Source: Crossaster papposus (taxonomy: Eukaryota > Echinodermata > Asteroidea > Velatida > Solasteridae). Taken from it: 64,000 nt of DNA. The DNA lies in contig JBAIAA010000455.1 of the NCBI GenBank assembly GCA_037893245.1, positions 1 through 64,000 on the forward strand. The letters run 5' to 3'. Numbering within the stretch: position 1 is the stretch's first letter; each line of letters begins with the position of its first letter. A program made the translations under genes and the position numbers. Shown piece after piece: positions 32,178 to 43,300 of the stretch. The notes under the pieces are model-generated. The model saw only the letters and a list, made by a program, of their open reading frames with translations, was not told the DNA's origin and made no database searches.

Positions 32178-32577
32178 CTAGTGTCATAGATTGTAATTCT
32201 ATTCTCAGTATTGACATGGTGTTTTATCACATATGGTATATGAATGGGTGGTAAATATTCTAGCTTGCTCGTTATAATAATAGTGCATGCTCACCATACC
32301 AGCTCGTAACGTTATGTATTTGATCTGTTTCCAACATTCAGGACATTCACGCACATGTGAGTTGAGTGTGCACAAAATAACCTTTCTATGGGCCTGTCGA
32401 TTTGTACTGTCGATTTGTTTATCAATGGATGGTATTTGAATTTAGTTTTCCAGTATAGTCATGGGTACCTATTCTAAGTTGGTATATGCATGGGTAGTGA
32501 AAACAAGTTCAAAGTGGTATAGCCATTGGTCTTACCTCAAAATCAACGTGACATGCATGTCTTTTTTACTCCGAAAG

Positions 32578-32806
32578 GTTACTTCTGCGACAACACTGAG
32601 TCTGCTGTGATTCACCTCAGCACCTTTGCCTGTCCGACCGGCTACTACTGCCTGTCGGGCACCCAGCGAGCCAGCGAGTACCCTTGCCCCGTGGGGACTT
32701 TCAATAACCTGACCAATGCCGTCAACGAGAGCTGGTGCCAACCCTGCCTGGCTGGCTTCTACTGTCTGGCGGGGACCAGTGTATCTGAGTTGCCGTGCTA
32801 TGCAGG
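32578..32806 (+). CDS. GCC2/GCC3 gene, exon 5
   Basis: Acceptor after ttttactccgaaag (phase 1) and donor GCAGG|GTAGGT (phase 2). Open, with modules GYFCDNTE, CPTGYYCLSG, CPVGTFNN and CQPCLAGFYCLAG. Confidence 0.88.
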
Positions 32807-32906
32807 GTAGGTTCTCTGTCTGGATTTATATCCGAGACAAGTGGCCGGTCGCTTGTTGTGCACATGCGCAGTTGGAATACTGAACTGGTTTACATTTATA
32901 AGTAAT

Positions 32907-33112
32907 TCTGCAGGTCTGGGGTTTGACTCTAGCCTGGCGTTATGGTATATGTGCTCTTGGGCGAGACACTTTGTCTCTCATTGCTTCTTCCCACCCAGAA
33001 GTACCTGTGAGGGTAGAGAGGGTTATTGTGTTTGATAAGATGGCAGTGACGAGCTGTACACTCCACGGGGAGCTGAGATGGTATTTGTAATGCTTCAGTG
33101 GCCCAATGGTAA
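32907..33112 (+). mobile_element. Diverged SINE copy (same family as 29,436)
   Basis: Contains cttgggcgagacactttgtc, acctgtgagggtagagagg and the gctgtacactcc... gagatggtatttg segment in the same order as the longer copy. Confidence 0.65.
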
Positions 33113-33231
33113 TATTCTAGGTGCCATAATATTTGTTAGGTTCAATGAACTACTCTATACTTGCATATGACCCGGGCCACAGCAATGAGCACTTTACACA
33201 CTGCATCACTCGTGAGGTTTTCATAATTAGG

Positions 33232-33411
33232 GAGTCAGGTTGATGTAGTGGTTACTGTCCTTGCCCTTCCACCACTGTGGCCCGGGTTTGATTCGATGCC
33301 TGGTCTAGTTTCTACCTGATTCCGTGGGTTTTTCCCAGAATATTCTTCCGAGGCTTTTCTCCCACCTCCAAAACTGTAATTATTTCTCACTGTCTTCTCT
33401 ACAGGTTTCTT
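33232..33411 (+). mobile_element. tRNA-derived SINE, second family
   Basis: A-box-like ggttgatgtagtgg and B-box-like gggtttgattcga, followed by a body ending in tttctcccacctccaaaactg. Relatives lie at 34,172-34,310 (with a good B box GGTTTGAATCC), partly at 34,820-35,110, and as a 3' half at 48,690-48,776. Confidence 0.6.
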
Positions 33412-33501
33412 GCAAGTTTAATTTAGTCTTGCACTCTTGTGGATTCCTTGGTATCAATACCAGAAATATTATAATAATAATAATAATATTTCTGACTTCA
33501 G

Positions 33502-33695
33502 ATACTACTGCAAAGGCGGTGACGGCATCCCCAACCCCAACGAATGCCCTGAGGGTAGCTACTGCGTGGAAGGTAGCTACCAGCCTACTCCATGCCCTGC
33601 AGGGACCATATCGTCTGTAACAGGCAGCAAGAACGTGACAGACTGCGCACCCTGCGACATCGGGCACTACTGCAACGTCAACAGCTCTCAAAATG
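33502..33695 (+). CDS. GCC2/GCC3 gene, exon 6
   Basis: Acceptor tttctgacttcag (phase 2, completing Gly from exon 5) and donor ATG|GTACAA (phase 1). Encodes YYCKGGDG, CPEGSYCVEG, CPAGTISS and CAPCDIGHYC. Confidence 0.88.
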
Positions 33696-34171
33696 GTACA
33701 AGTCTAGCTTTTTTTGCTCATATGAACTGTCGGTGTAGATGTCTAGTGCATTTTTTATTTTTGTTTTGCTCGTGCCATTTGACAGTGCTCCCAATTTTGG
33801 GTCTGCGAATAGTTGCCCTTGCTGGGATGTGTTTTAAGGCAACAACATAGTTCTTGATACAGAGATTTACATGCGCGAGGCACGCACTGCACAATGAGGA
33901 GTGATGTGTCACAGAACAAAATGTTAGTGGTGTAGTGTGAATTTGGGATTATGAAATACAAACTCATGTATTGCACATGCTGTGTGAGGGTTTAACCAAT
34001 GAAAGGGTAAAAGAAGGCACTTTTATTAGGAGTCCAAATTTCATATGACACCAGGAAAAATAAGTGTTCAAAACAGTTGGTGTTTTATCATCGTTTTTAA
34101 ATCACCCTTGTGACAGGCTGACGACCAATAGAAATGGCTAGGTATTTCTGAATGCATGTTTAAAGGGATTT

Positions 34172-34310
34172 GGGTAGTCAGGTTGGCGTAGCGGTTCTTT
34201 CCTCGCCTTCTTTCCACCGCTGTGACTCGGGTTTGAATCCCGGTGTTCAGTCCCTGCTTGATTTTGTGGATTTTCCTCCCACCTTCCTCTCATTGTCTTC
34301 TCCCTGCAGT
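34172..34310 (+). mobile_element. tRNA-derived SINE, second family, copy 2
   Basis: Box A-like ggttggcgtagcgg and box B GGTTTGAATCC. The body ends in cctcccaccttcctc. Confidence 0.6.
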
Positions 34311-34567
34311 TTTTGTTTTGCTTTCGAGCCACAGTACCAAGGACACTTTTCGAGGAATTCATGGTTTCATTAATGCAAATAATCTGTACTGATGGGACCA
34401 AAAATAGGACCTTTTAGTAATTTGGGGGGGTACGTACGCACCCGTCGCACCCCCCCCTGCGTACGGGCCTGTGGTGTCGTAATATTTGTCTGGAAACAGA
34501 CTAGTGGTCACTAGTTCACAGTTTGCACTGATATTTTAAAACGTTTACTTCTTCTTCTTTTTTCTAG

Positions 34568-34669
34568 GATCAACATGTCCAGAGAAAGGAATGATCACCA
34601 CGCTGCCATGCCTGGCAGGCTACTACTGTCCAGAAGGAACGGATAATAACAGAATGCCTTGCCCTTCAG
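34568..34669 (+). CDS. GCC2/GCC3 gene, exon 7
   Basis: Acceptor tcttcttttttctag and donor TCAG|GTAAGA; 102 bp, phase 1 to 1, so it could be skipped or duplicated without frame loss. Encodes CPEKGMITTLPCLAGYYCPE and CPSG. Confidence 0.88.
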
Positions 34670-35394
34670 GTAAGATAGAATGCAAAACTAAAAAGCAGGT
34701 ACATGTAACTTTAGGTCTTACACCTCAAGGTTATATGAGGTTCTACTGGGATTTACAGGGCACTCCATGGTTAAACCTCAAGTTATTGCTTTAAAAAAAC
34801 AACTATTTTGGCATGCTTCCCCGATGGGGATTAGGCTGGAATGCTGGTACTTTTGTTTGCCTTCCACCACTGTGATCCAAGTTTTATACCCCGTGGTTGT
34901 GTGATGTTTTGCCGAGTTTTATAGTGCACCTCATGGTTAAACCTCAAGTTGTTTATTTATTGAAGATTTTGCATCCTTGGGGTACTGGTACTTTCCACTG
35001 TGGGCTGGGTTCGTATCCCTGAAATGTGTGTTGGGTTTTCACTGTTTGCCTGATTTTGTGGGGTTTCCCTAGAATGTCATTCTTGGGTTTTCTTCCCACT
35101 TGTTTTTCTTTATTTACATACATAAATAGCACATGCGCACTAGATTCCCCCCCCGTTTTCAGAAGGAGATTTTACAAAGTTTCAAAGATGTTGTTACTGG
35201 TGGTTCATTATTCTGAGCCACGCAGAGTTTAACAGGCTCTTGAATTGTCGCCCTCAAACCTTGCAGATATTCGCAGCAATCACTAAACAAGTTGCCCAAT
35301 ACATGATATGAACGTCCACCCCTGGTAAAATGAAAATTTCTACCACTATACTTAATTATCATGGCGTTTACGTAGCTTTTCAGTTCTTTTATGT

Positions 35395-35908
35395 TTCTTA
35401 TTCCGTATAATATATAATAATAATAATAATAATAATTTATTGATTTATATTGCGCCCATTCCATACAATGTACACAGGCGCATAACAACTATATAATTGC
35501 TAAAACATTGGTAATTAAAAATTATCACAAAATAATCAGTAAATAGCTCGAAAATATGCACATAAAATATGATAAGACATACACTTTGAACAAGTAACAA
35601 TATTATTATTAAACCTTATTATTATTAAACCACATTATTAAAAAGCTTGTTTAAAAAGGTGAGTCTTCAGGACTGATTTAAAAACACCAAGATTAGCAGC
35701 GTCCCTAACATGAAGTGGGAGTTTATTCCAGAGATATGGAGCACTATATTCAAAGGCTCGGTCCCCAAGAGTAGCCTTGCCACAACCTACAGGGTAGTTA
35801 AGAAAGATACCATCACTAGAACTACGAAGACAGTAACGAGATTGGGACTTGATAGAAACAAGCCGACTTAAATACTGTGGGGCTAAACTATGTAAAATAA
35901 AAGTTTGA
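35395..35908 (-). pseudogene. 3' end of a LINE (non-LTR retrotransposon), 5'-truncated
   Basis: On the minus strand 35905-35638 is open and reads as the conserved C-terminus of a CR1/L2-like ORF2: LGDRAFEYSAPYLWNKLP then FKSVLKTHLF, ending in TAA. It is followed by an AT-rich 3' tail with ggcgcaatataaatcaataa and an (attatt)n tract near 35,400-35,435. Only the end of the element is present, as is usual for 5'-truncated LINE copies. It lacks an ATG, so a start-codon-based search misses it. Confidence 0.8.
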
Positions 35909-36741
35909 ATTCAATTCTAGACCAAACAGGAAGCCAATGTAGATCCATAAATAATGGTGTAATATATAATAGCAAAGCTTTATTTCAATTTTTCTGATAA
36001 ATTTTAATTTGTACGTGGAACAATTGTGAGAACACCTCGGATGTCCAAGCGAATGGACCAACAGAAATGCGCGTTGCGGAAGAACTTCAGGCCGAGAGGA
36101 TCGGGTGAAAAAGGGCTGTTTTCCGAACCCCAACTTTCTCTTCGTCTCAGGCTTCATTCATACAGTTTAGCAATAGGGTGTAGCCGGAGCCAAAGCCAGG
36201 GGTTTGGAAAACGGCCTTGGTCTGTTTGTCTGATTAGGCGCATGAATCTTTGCGCTAATAACCACGGATCTTGCAGAATGTCCGCAGGGGTTTGAGCGAT
36301 ATTAGTAGAAGGCTTGTAAAAGCGCTACGTGGCTCAAGCTGGTGGTTCATGGGTAACAATGGTTTGTTGCGATAACGCTTTCTCGTGGCAGCGTGTTATT
36401 ACAGAGGCGAATCACGGCGGTGGGGTAACGCGTATCTAACGTACATGTCAACACTTAACCATCTTTCAACAGGTTTCACAGCTGCTCTGGAAAACCTTGA
36501 AAATGGGTTTCTATTTTTTCAGCTAGAGAAAATTTGGGGCCAAAAAATACAAATTTGGCAAAACCCACAGACTTTAATGTTAGTTCTTAAAAGTGACTTT
36601 GTCAGTGACTAAGAAAAGAACATTTGTTTTTGCCAGCTTGGCAGGTGTGACAAAAAAATGAGAATAAATTAAAACGATTGTAGGCACATACATATAGAGA
36701 CTTTCTAACCTTTGTTTTTTGGTTGGTTCGAATCCCACCAG

Positions 36742-36943
36742 ATACCTTTAACGACCGGCTCTCACTCGGGGAGGAAGCGGAGTGCCAGCCGTGCCTAATG
36801 GGGATGTTCTGTGAGACGCCAGCACTGTCCTGGCCCACGGGCAACTGCGACGCTGGGTTTCTATGCCTGGCTGGCGCAGCCACATCCAGCCCTGACGAAG
36901 GCACTAATGCACCCTGTGTAGTCGGTCACTACTGCGAAAAATG
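36742..36943 (+). CDS. GCC2/GCC3 gene, exon 8 (probable +1 slip near its end)
   Basis: The acceptor tcgaatcccaccag lies in a tRNA-B-box-like GGTTCGAATCC and lacks a good pyrimidine tract. The donor is ATG|GTCAGT. The frame is open (TFNDRLSLG, CQPCLMGMFC, CDAGFLC, CVVGHYCE). It ends in phase 2 while exon 9 needs phase 1. One A fewer in the run at 36937-36941 would give the expected HYCENG|TNS junction. Confidence 0.78.
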
Positions 36944-37093
36944 GTCAGTTTACGTTTCTCAATTATTCACTTGGGCTTTTTGCACGAATGAGAGAGGCAG
37001 TTTTGTTTGTACCTCTTTCAAGCGCCCTGTTGACAGGACTCACTGGATGCACGTACCACTTCGCATGCATATGGTGTGAAGTGTGCACGACTA

Positions 37094-37330
37094 AAGAGAC
37101 TATGAAATCTCTATTAGTCCGTATGTATGTACGTAGTCCGTATGTATGTATGTAGTCCGTAATTTACGTAGTCCGTATGTACGTAGTTCATATGTGTGTA
37201 AGTAGTCTGGATTTGCGTAGTCCGTGCGTGTGTGCGTAGTCCGTGCGTGTGTGCATACTCCGTGCGTGTGTGCATACTTCGTGCGTGTGTGTATAGTCCG
37301 TGCATGTGTGTATAGTCCATGTGTTTGTTA
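37094..37330. repeat. gtagtccgt-type minisatellite with TATG/TGTG tracts
   Basis: Units of about 18-20 bp (cgtagtccgtatgtatgta becoming gtagtccgtgcgtgtgtgc). Intronic. Confidence 0.85.
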
Positions 37331-37460
37331 AATGTGTGTCAAATGTGTTTTTCTGATGCCAACAATTTGACGAAGGTTAGAAAACGACAAAAACTAAGGA
37401 GCTGAGATTTTGTAAACCCCTTTTATTTCACCCACTTTGTCTTTTTGTGAACCCTTCCAG

Positions 37461-37718
37461 GCACCAACTCGGCCACCGCTTGCCCCCCTGGAACAATCAA
37501 CTCTGACGAGGGTGGACGATCCATGGACGACTGCGTCCCATGCGAGGCTGGTCACTTCTGTCGGGGCACGGGCCTGTCGGCACCCACGGGCATCTGCTCA
37601 GAGCGCTACTACTGTCCGAGTGACGCCGTGATTGATTCGTTTAAGCCCGCCTGCTACGAGTGCCCGGCTGGGTCCTTCTGCCCGAATGAGACGGCGACGC
37701 CGGTGGCCTGCAACCTAG
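37461..37718 (+). CDS. GCC2/GCC3 gene, exon 9
   Basis: Acceptor tttgtgaacccttccag and donor CTAG|GTAGGA; phase 1 to 1 with no stops. Encodes CPPGTINS, CVPCEAGHFC, CSERYYCPSD and CPAGSFCPNE. It joins exon 10 across a 14.3-kb intron (CNLG|HYCPNG). Confidence 0.88.
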
Positions 37719-38073
37719 GTAGGAATTAAACCCATGTTGTAGTAATTGCAAGACTGTCGCCAGTCCGAACATGTGGCTTGCGACTCGGGTAAGAATCCTA
37801 CCAGTGTCGTAGTTGGTTGTATTCCGTGAATGTTAAGCTTTGACCAAAGCTATCAAGCTTGTTCCCTGAACGAGAATTTGTCGGCTAGCCTCATACTCAT
37901 ACTCAACAGCCTGCATGCACGTACATATACACACACGCCCCTCACGTACATCCTCAAACAGAATACGGCATAGTCGAGGCGAATGATAGCCTTGACCCAA
38001 TTTTGTAATCCGTTTATTTACATTTACGGCCAAATTCGGCCGAGCCAATTAAACACTGTAAACTATGATTTGA

Positions 38074-39687
38074 TGATTTGATGATGGGATGATGGGATGA
38101 TGGGATGATGGGATGATGGGATGATGGGATGATGGGATGATGGGATGATGGGATGATGGGATGATGGGATGATGGGATGATGGGATGATGGGATGATGGG
38201 ATGATGGGATGATGGGATGATGGGATGATGGGATGATGGGATGATGGGATGATGGGATGATGGGATGATGGGATGATGGGATGATGGGATGATGGGATGA
38301 TGGGATGATGGGATGATGGGATGATGGGATGATGGGATGATGGGATGATGGGATGATGGGATGATGGGATGATGGGATGATGGGATGATGGGATGATGGG
38401 ATGATGGGATGATGGGATGATGGGATGATGGGATGATGGGATGATGGGATGATGGGATGATGGGATGATGGGATGATGGGATGATGGGATGATGGGATGA
38501 TGGGATGATGGGATGATGGGATGATGGGATGATGGGATGATGGGATGATGGGATGATGGGATGATGGGATGATGGGATGATGGGATGATGGGATGATGGG
38601 ATGATGGGATGATGGGATGATGGGATGATGGGATGATGGGATGATGGGATGATGGGATGATGGGATGATGGGATGATGGGATGATGGGATGATGGGATGA
38701 TGGGATGATGGGATGATGGGATGATGGGATGATGGGATGATGGGATGATGGGATGATGGGATGATGGGATGATGGGATGATGGGATGATGGGATGATGGG
38801 ATGATGGGATGATGGGATGATGGGATGATGGGATGATGGGATGATGGGATGATGGGATGATGGGATGATGGGATGATGGGATGATGGGATGATGGGATGA
38901 TGGGATGATGGGATGATGGGATGATGGGATGATGGGATGATGGGATGATGGGATGATGGGATGATGGGATGATGGGATGATGGGATGATGGGATGATGGG
39001 ATGATGGGATGATGGGATGATGGGATGATGGGATGATGGGATGATGGGATGATGGGATGATGGGATGATGGGATGATGGGATGATGGGATGATGGGATGA
39101 TGGGATGATGGGATGATGGGATGATGGGATGATGGGATGATGGGATGATGGGATGATGGGATGATGGGATGATGGGATGATGGGATGATGGGATGATGGG
39201 ATGATGGGATGATGGGATGATGGGATGATGGGATGATGGGATGATGGGATGATGGGATGATGGGATGATGGGATGATGGGATGATGGGATGATGGGATGA
39301 TGGGATGATGGGATGATGGGATGATGGGATGATGGGATGATGGGATGATGGGATGATGGGATGATGGGATGATGGGATGATGGGATGATGGGATGATGGG
39401 ATGATGGGATGATGGGATGATGGGATGATGGGATGATGGGATGATGGGATGATGGGATGATGGGATGATGGGATGATGGGATGATGGGATGATGGGATGA
39501 TGGGATGATGGGATGATGGGATGATGGGATGATGGGATGATGGGATGATGGGATGATGGGATGATGGGATGATGGGATGATGGGATGATGGGATGATGGG
39601 ATGATGGGATGATGGGATGATGGGATGATGGGATGATGGGATGATGGGATGATGGGATGATGGGATGATGGGATGATGGGATGATGA
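38074..39687. repeat. (GGGATGAT)n satellite, about 200 copies
   Basis: A perfectly uniform 8-bp unit over 1.6 kb. It begins after gatgatttgatgatttg-type variants. No interruptions seen. Confidence 0.97.
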
Positions 39688-39688
39688 A

Positions 39689-40052
39689 TTCCTGATTCGC
39701 TGATTCCCTGTTGAATCCCTGATTCGCTGATTCGCTGATTCCCTGTTGAATCCCTGATTCGCTGATTCGCTGATTCGCTGATTCGCTGATTCCCTGTTGA
39801 ATCCCTGATTCGCTGATTCGCTGATTCGCTGATTCGCTGATTCGCTGATTCGCTGATTCCCTGTTGAATCCCTGATTCGCTGATTCGCTGATTCGCTGAT
39901 TCCCTGATTCCCTGTTGAATCCCTGATTCGCTGATTCGCTGATTCGCTGATTCGCTGATTCGCTGATTCGCTGATTCGCTGATTCGCTGATTCGCTGATT
40001 CGCTGATTCGCTGATTCGCTGATTCGCTGATTCGCTGATTCGCTGATTCGCT
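39689..40052. repeat. (CTGATTCG)n satellite with CCCTGTTGAATC interruptions
   Basis: 8-bp units. In the left half the array is interrupted several times by ccctgttgaatc, which is itself spaced by multiples of 8 plus a constant. The right half is uniform. Confidence 0.95.
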
Positions 40053-41009
40053 TGATTGCCTGATTGCCTGATTGCCTGATTGCCTGATTGCCTGATTGCC
40101 TGATTGCCTGATTGCCTGATTGCCTGATTGCCTGATTGCCTGATTGCCTGATTGCCTGATTGCCTGATTGCCTGATTGCCTGATTGCCTGATTGCCTGAT
40201 TGCCTGATTGCCTGATTGCCTGATTGCCTGATTGCCTGATTGCCTGATTGCCTGATTGCCTGATTGCCTGATTGCCTGATTGCCTGATTGCCTGATTGCC
40301 TGATTGCCTGATTGCCTGATTGCCTGATTGCCTGATTGCCTGATTGCCTGATTGCCTGATTGCCTGATTGCCTGATTGCCTGATTGCCTGATTGCCTGAT
40401 TGCCTGATTGCCTGATTGCCTGATTGCCTGATTGCCTGATTGCCTGATTGCCTGATTGCCTGATTGCCTGATTGCCTGATTGCCTGATTGCCTGATTGCC
40501 TGATTGCCTGATTGCCTGATTGCCTGATTGCCTGATTGCCTGATTGCCTGATTGCCTGATTGCCTGATTGCCTGATTGCCTGATTGCCTGATTGCCTGAT
40601 TGCCTGATTGCCTGATTGCCTGATTGCCTGATTGCCTGATTGCCTGATTGCCTGATTGCCTGATTGCCTGATTGCCTGATTGCCTGATTGCCTGATTGCC
40701 TGATTGCCTGATTGCCTGATTGCCTGATTGCCTGATTGCCTGATTGCCTGATTGCCTGATTGCCTGATTGCCTGATTGCCTGATTGCCTGATTGCCTGAT
40801 TGCCTGATTGCCTGATTGCCTGATTGCCTGATTGCCTGATTGCCTGATTGCCTGATTGCCTGATTGCCTGATTGCCTGATTGCCTGATTGCCTGATTGCC
40901 TGATTGCCTGATTGCCTGATTGCCTGATTGCCTGATTGCCTGATTGCCTGATTGCCTGATTGCCTGATTGCCTGATTGCCTGATTGCCTGATTGCCTGAT
41001 TGCCTGATT
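40053..41009. repeat. (CTGATTGC)n satellite, about 119 copies
   Basis: Uniform 8-bp unit, differing from the neighbouring blocks only in the last two bases. Confidence 0.97.
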
Positions 41010-41117
41010 CCCTGATTCCCTGATTCCCTGATTCCCTGATTCCCTGATTCCCTGATTCCCTGATTCCCTGATTCCCTGATTCCCTGATTCCCTGATTCCC
41101 TGATTCCCTGATTCCCC
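41010..41117. repeat. (CTGATTCC)n satellite, about 13 copies
   Basis: Third CTGATTNN block. It ends at the switch to the 17-bp satellite. Confidence 0.95.
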
Positions 41118-43300
41118 GACAAGTCCCCCCTCGCGACAAGTCCCCCCTCGCGACAAGTCCCCCCTCGCGACAAGTCCCCCCTCGCGACAAGTCCCCCCTC
41201 GCGACAAGTCCCCCCTCGCGACAAGTCCCCCCTCGCGACAAGTCCCCCCTCGCGACAAGTCCCCCCTCGCGACAAGTCCCCCCTCGCGACAAGTCCCCCC
41301 TCGCGACAAGTCCCCCCTCGCGACAAGTCCCCCCTCGCGACAAGTCCCCCCTCGCGACAAGTCCCCCCTCGCGACAAGTCCCCCCTCGCGACAAGTCCCC
41401 CCTCGCGACAAGTCCCCCCTCGCGACAAGTCCCCCCTCGCGACAAGTCCCCCCTCGCGACAAGTCCCCCCTCGCGACAAGTCCCCCCTCGCGACAAGTCC
41501 CCCCTCGCGACAAGTCCCCCCTCGCGACAAGTCCCCCCTCGCGACAAGTCCCCCCTCGCGACAAGTCCCCCCTCGCGACAAGTCCCCCCTCGCGACAAGT
41601 CCCCCCTCGCGACAAGTCCCCCCTCGCGACAAGTCCCCCCTCGCGACAAGTCCCCCCTCGCGACAAGTCCCCCCTCGCGACAAGTCCCCCCTCGCGACAA
41701 GTCCCCCCTCGCGACAAGTCCCCCCTCGCGACAAGTCCCCCCTCGCGACAAGTCCCCCCTCGCGACAAGTCCCCCCTCGCGACAAGTCCCCCCTCGCGAC
41801 AAGTCCCCCCTCGCGACAAGTCCCCCCTCGCGACAAGTCCCCCCTCGCGACAAGTCCCCCCTCGCGACAAGTCCCCCCTCGCGACAAGTCCCCCCTCGCG
41901 ACAAGTCCCCCCTCGCGACAAGTCCCCCCTCGCGACAAGTCCCCCCTCGCGACAAGTCCCCCCTCGCGACAAGTCCCCCCTCGCGACAAGTCCCCCCTCG
42001 CGACAAGTCCCCCCTCGCGACAAGTCCCCCCTCGCGACAAGTCCCCCCTCGCGACAAGTCCCCCCTCGCGACAAGTCCCCCCTCGCGACAAGTCCCCCCT
42101 CGCGACAAGTCCCCCCTCGCGACAAGTCCCCCCTCGCGACAAGTCCCCCCTCGCGACAAGTCCCCCCTCGCGACAAGTCCCCCCTCGCGACAAGTCCCCC
42201 CTCGCGACAAGTCCCCCCTCGCGACAAGTCCCCCCTCGCGACAAGTCCCCCCTCGCGACAAGTCCCCCCTCGCGACAAGTCCCCCCTCGCGACAAGTCCC
42301 CCCTCGCGACAAGTCCCCCCTCGCGACAAGTCCCCCCTCGCGACAAGTCCCCCCTCGCGACAAGTCCCCCCTCGCGACAAGTCCCCCCTCGCGACAAGTC
42401 CCCCCTCGCGACAAGTCCCCCCTCGCGACAAGTCCCCCCTCGCGACAAGTCCCCCCTCGCGACAAGTCCCCCCTCGCGACAAGTCCCCCCTCGCGACAAG
42501 TCCCCCCTCGCGACAAGTCCCCCCTCGCGACAAGTCCCCCCTCGCGACAAGTCCCCCCTCGCGACAAGTCCCCCCTCGCGACAAGTCCCCCCTCGCGACA
42601 AGTCCCCCCTCGCGACAAGTCCCCCCTCGCGACAAGTCCCCCCTCGCGACAAGTCCCCCCTCGCGACAAGTCCCCCCTCGCGACAAGTCCCCCCTCGCGA
42701 CAAGTCCCCCCTCGCGACAAGTCCCCCCTCGCGACAAGTCCCCCCTCGCGACAAGTCCCCCCTCGCGACAAGTCCCCCCTCGCGACAAGTCCCCCCTCGC
42801 GACAAGTCCCCCCTCGCGACAAGTCCCCCCTCGCGACAAGTCCCCCCTCGCGACAAGTCCCCCCTCGCGACAAGTCCCCCCTCGCGACAAGTCCCCCCTC
42901 GCGACAAGTCCCCCCTCGCGACAAGTCCCCCCTCGCGACAAGTCCCCCCTCGCGACAAGTCCCCCCTCGCGACAAGTCCCCCCTCGCGACAAGTCCCCCC
43001 TCGCGACAAGTCCCCCCTCGCGACAAGTCCCCCCTCGCGACAAGTCCCCCCTCGCGACAAGTCCCCCCTCGCGACAAGTCCCCCCTCGCGACAAGTCCCC
43101 CCTCGCGACAAGTCCCCCCTCGCGACAAGTCCCCCCTCGCGACAAGTCCCCCCTCGCGACAAGTCCCCCCTCGCGACAAGTCCCCCCTCGCGACAAGTCC
43201 CCCCTCGCGACAAGTCCCCCCTCGCGACAAGTCCCCCCTCGCGACAAGTCCCCCCTCGCGACAAGTCCCCCCTCGCGACAAGTCCCCCCTCGCGACAAGT
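41118..43300. repeat. (GACAAGTCCCCCCTCGC)n satellite, 128 copies
   Basis: Uniform 17-bp unit over 2,183 bp; each contains a C6 run and a CGCGA at the joint. Shorter arrays of the same unit recur at 44,364-44,536, 44,928-45,100, 45,818-46,008 and 46,229-46,430, with unit variants (gacaattcccccctcgc). Confidence 0.97.
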
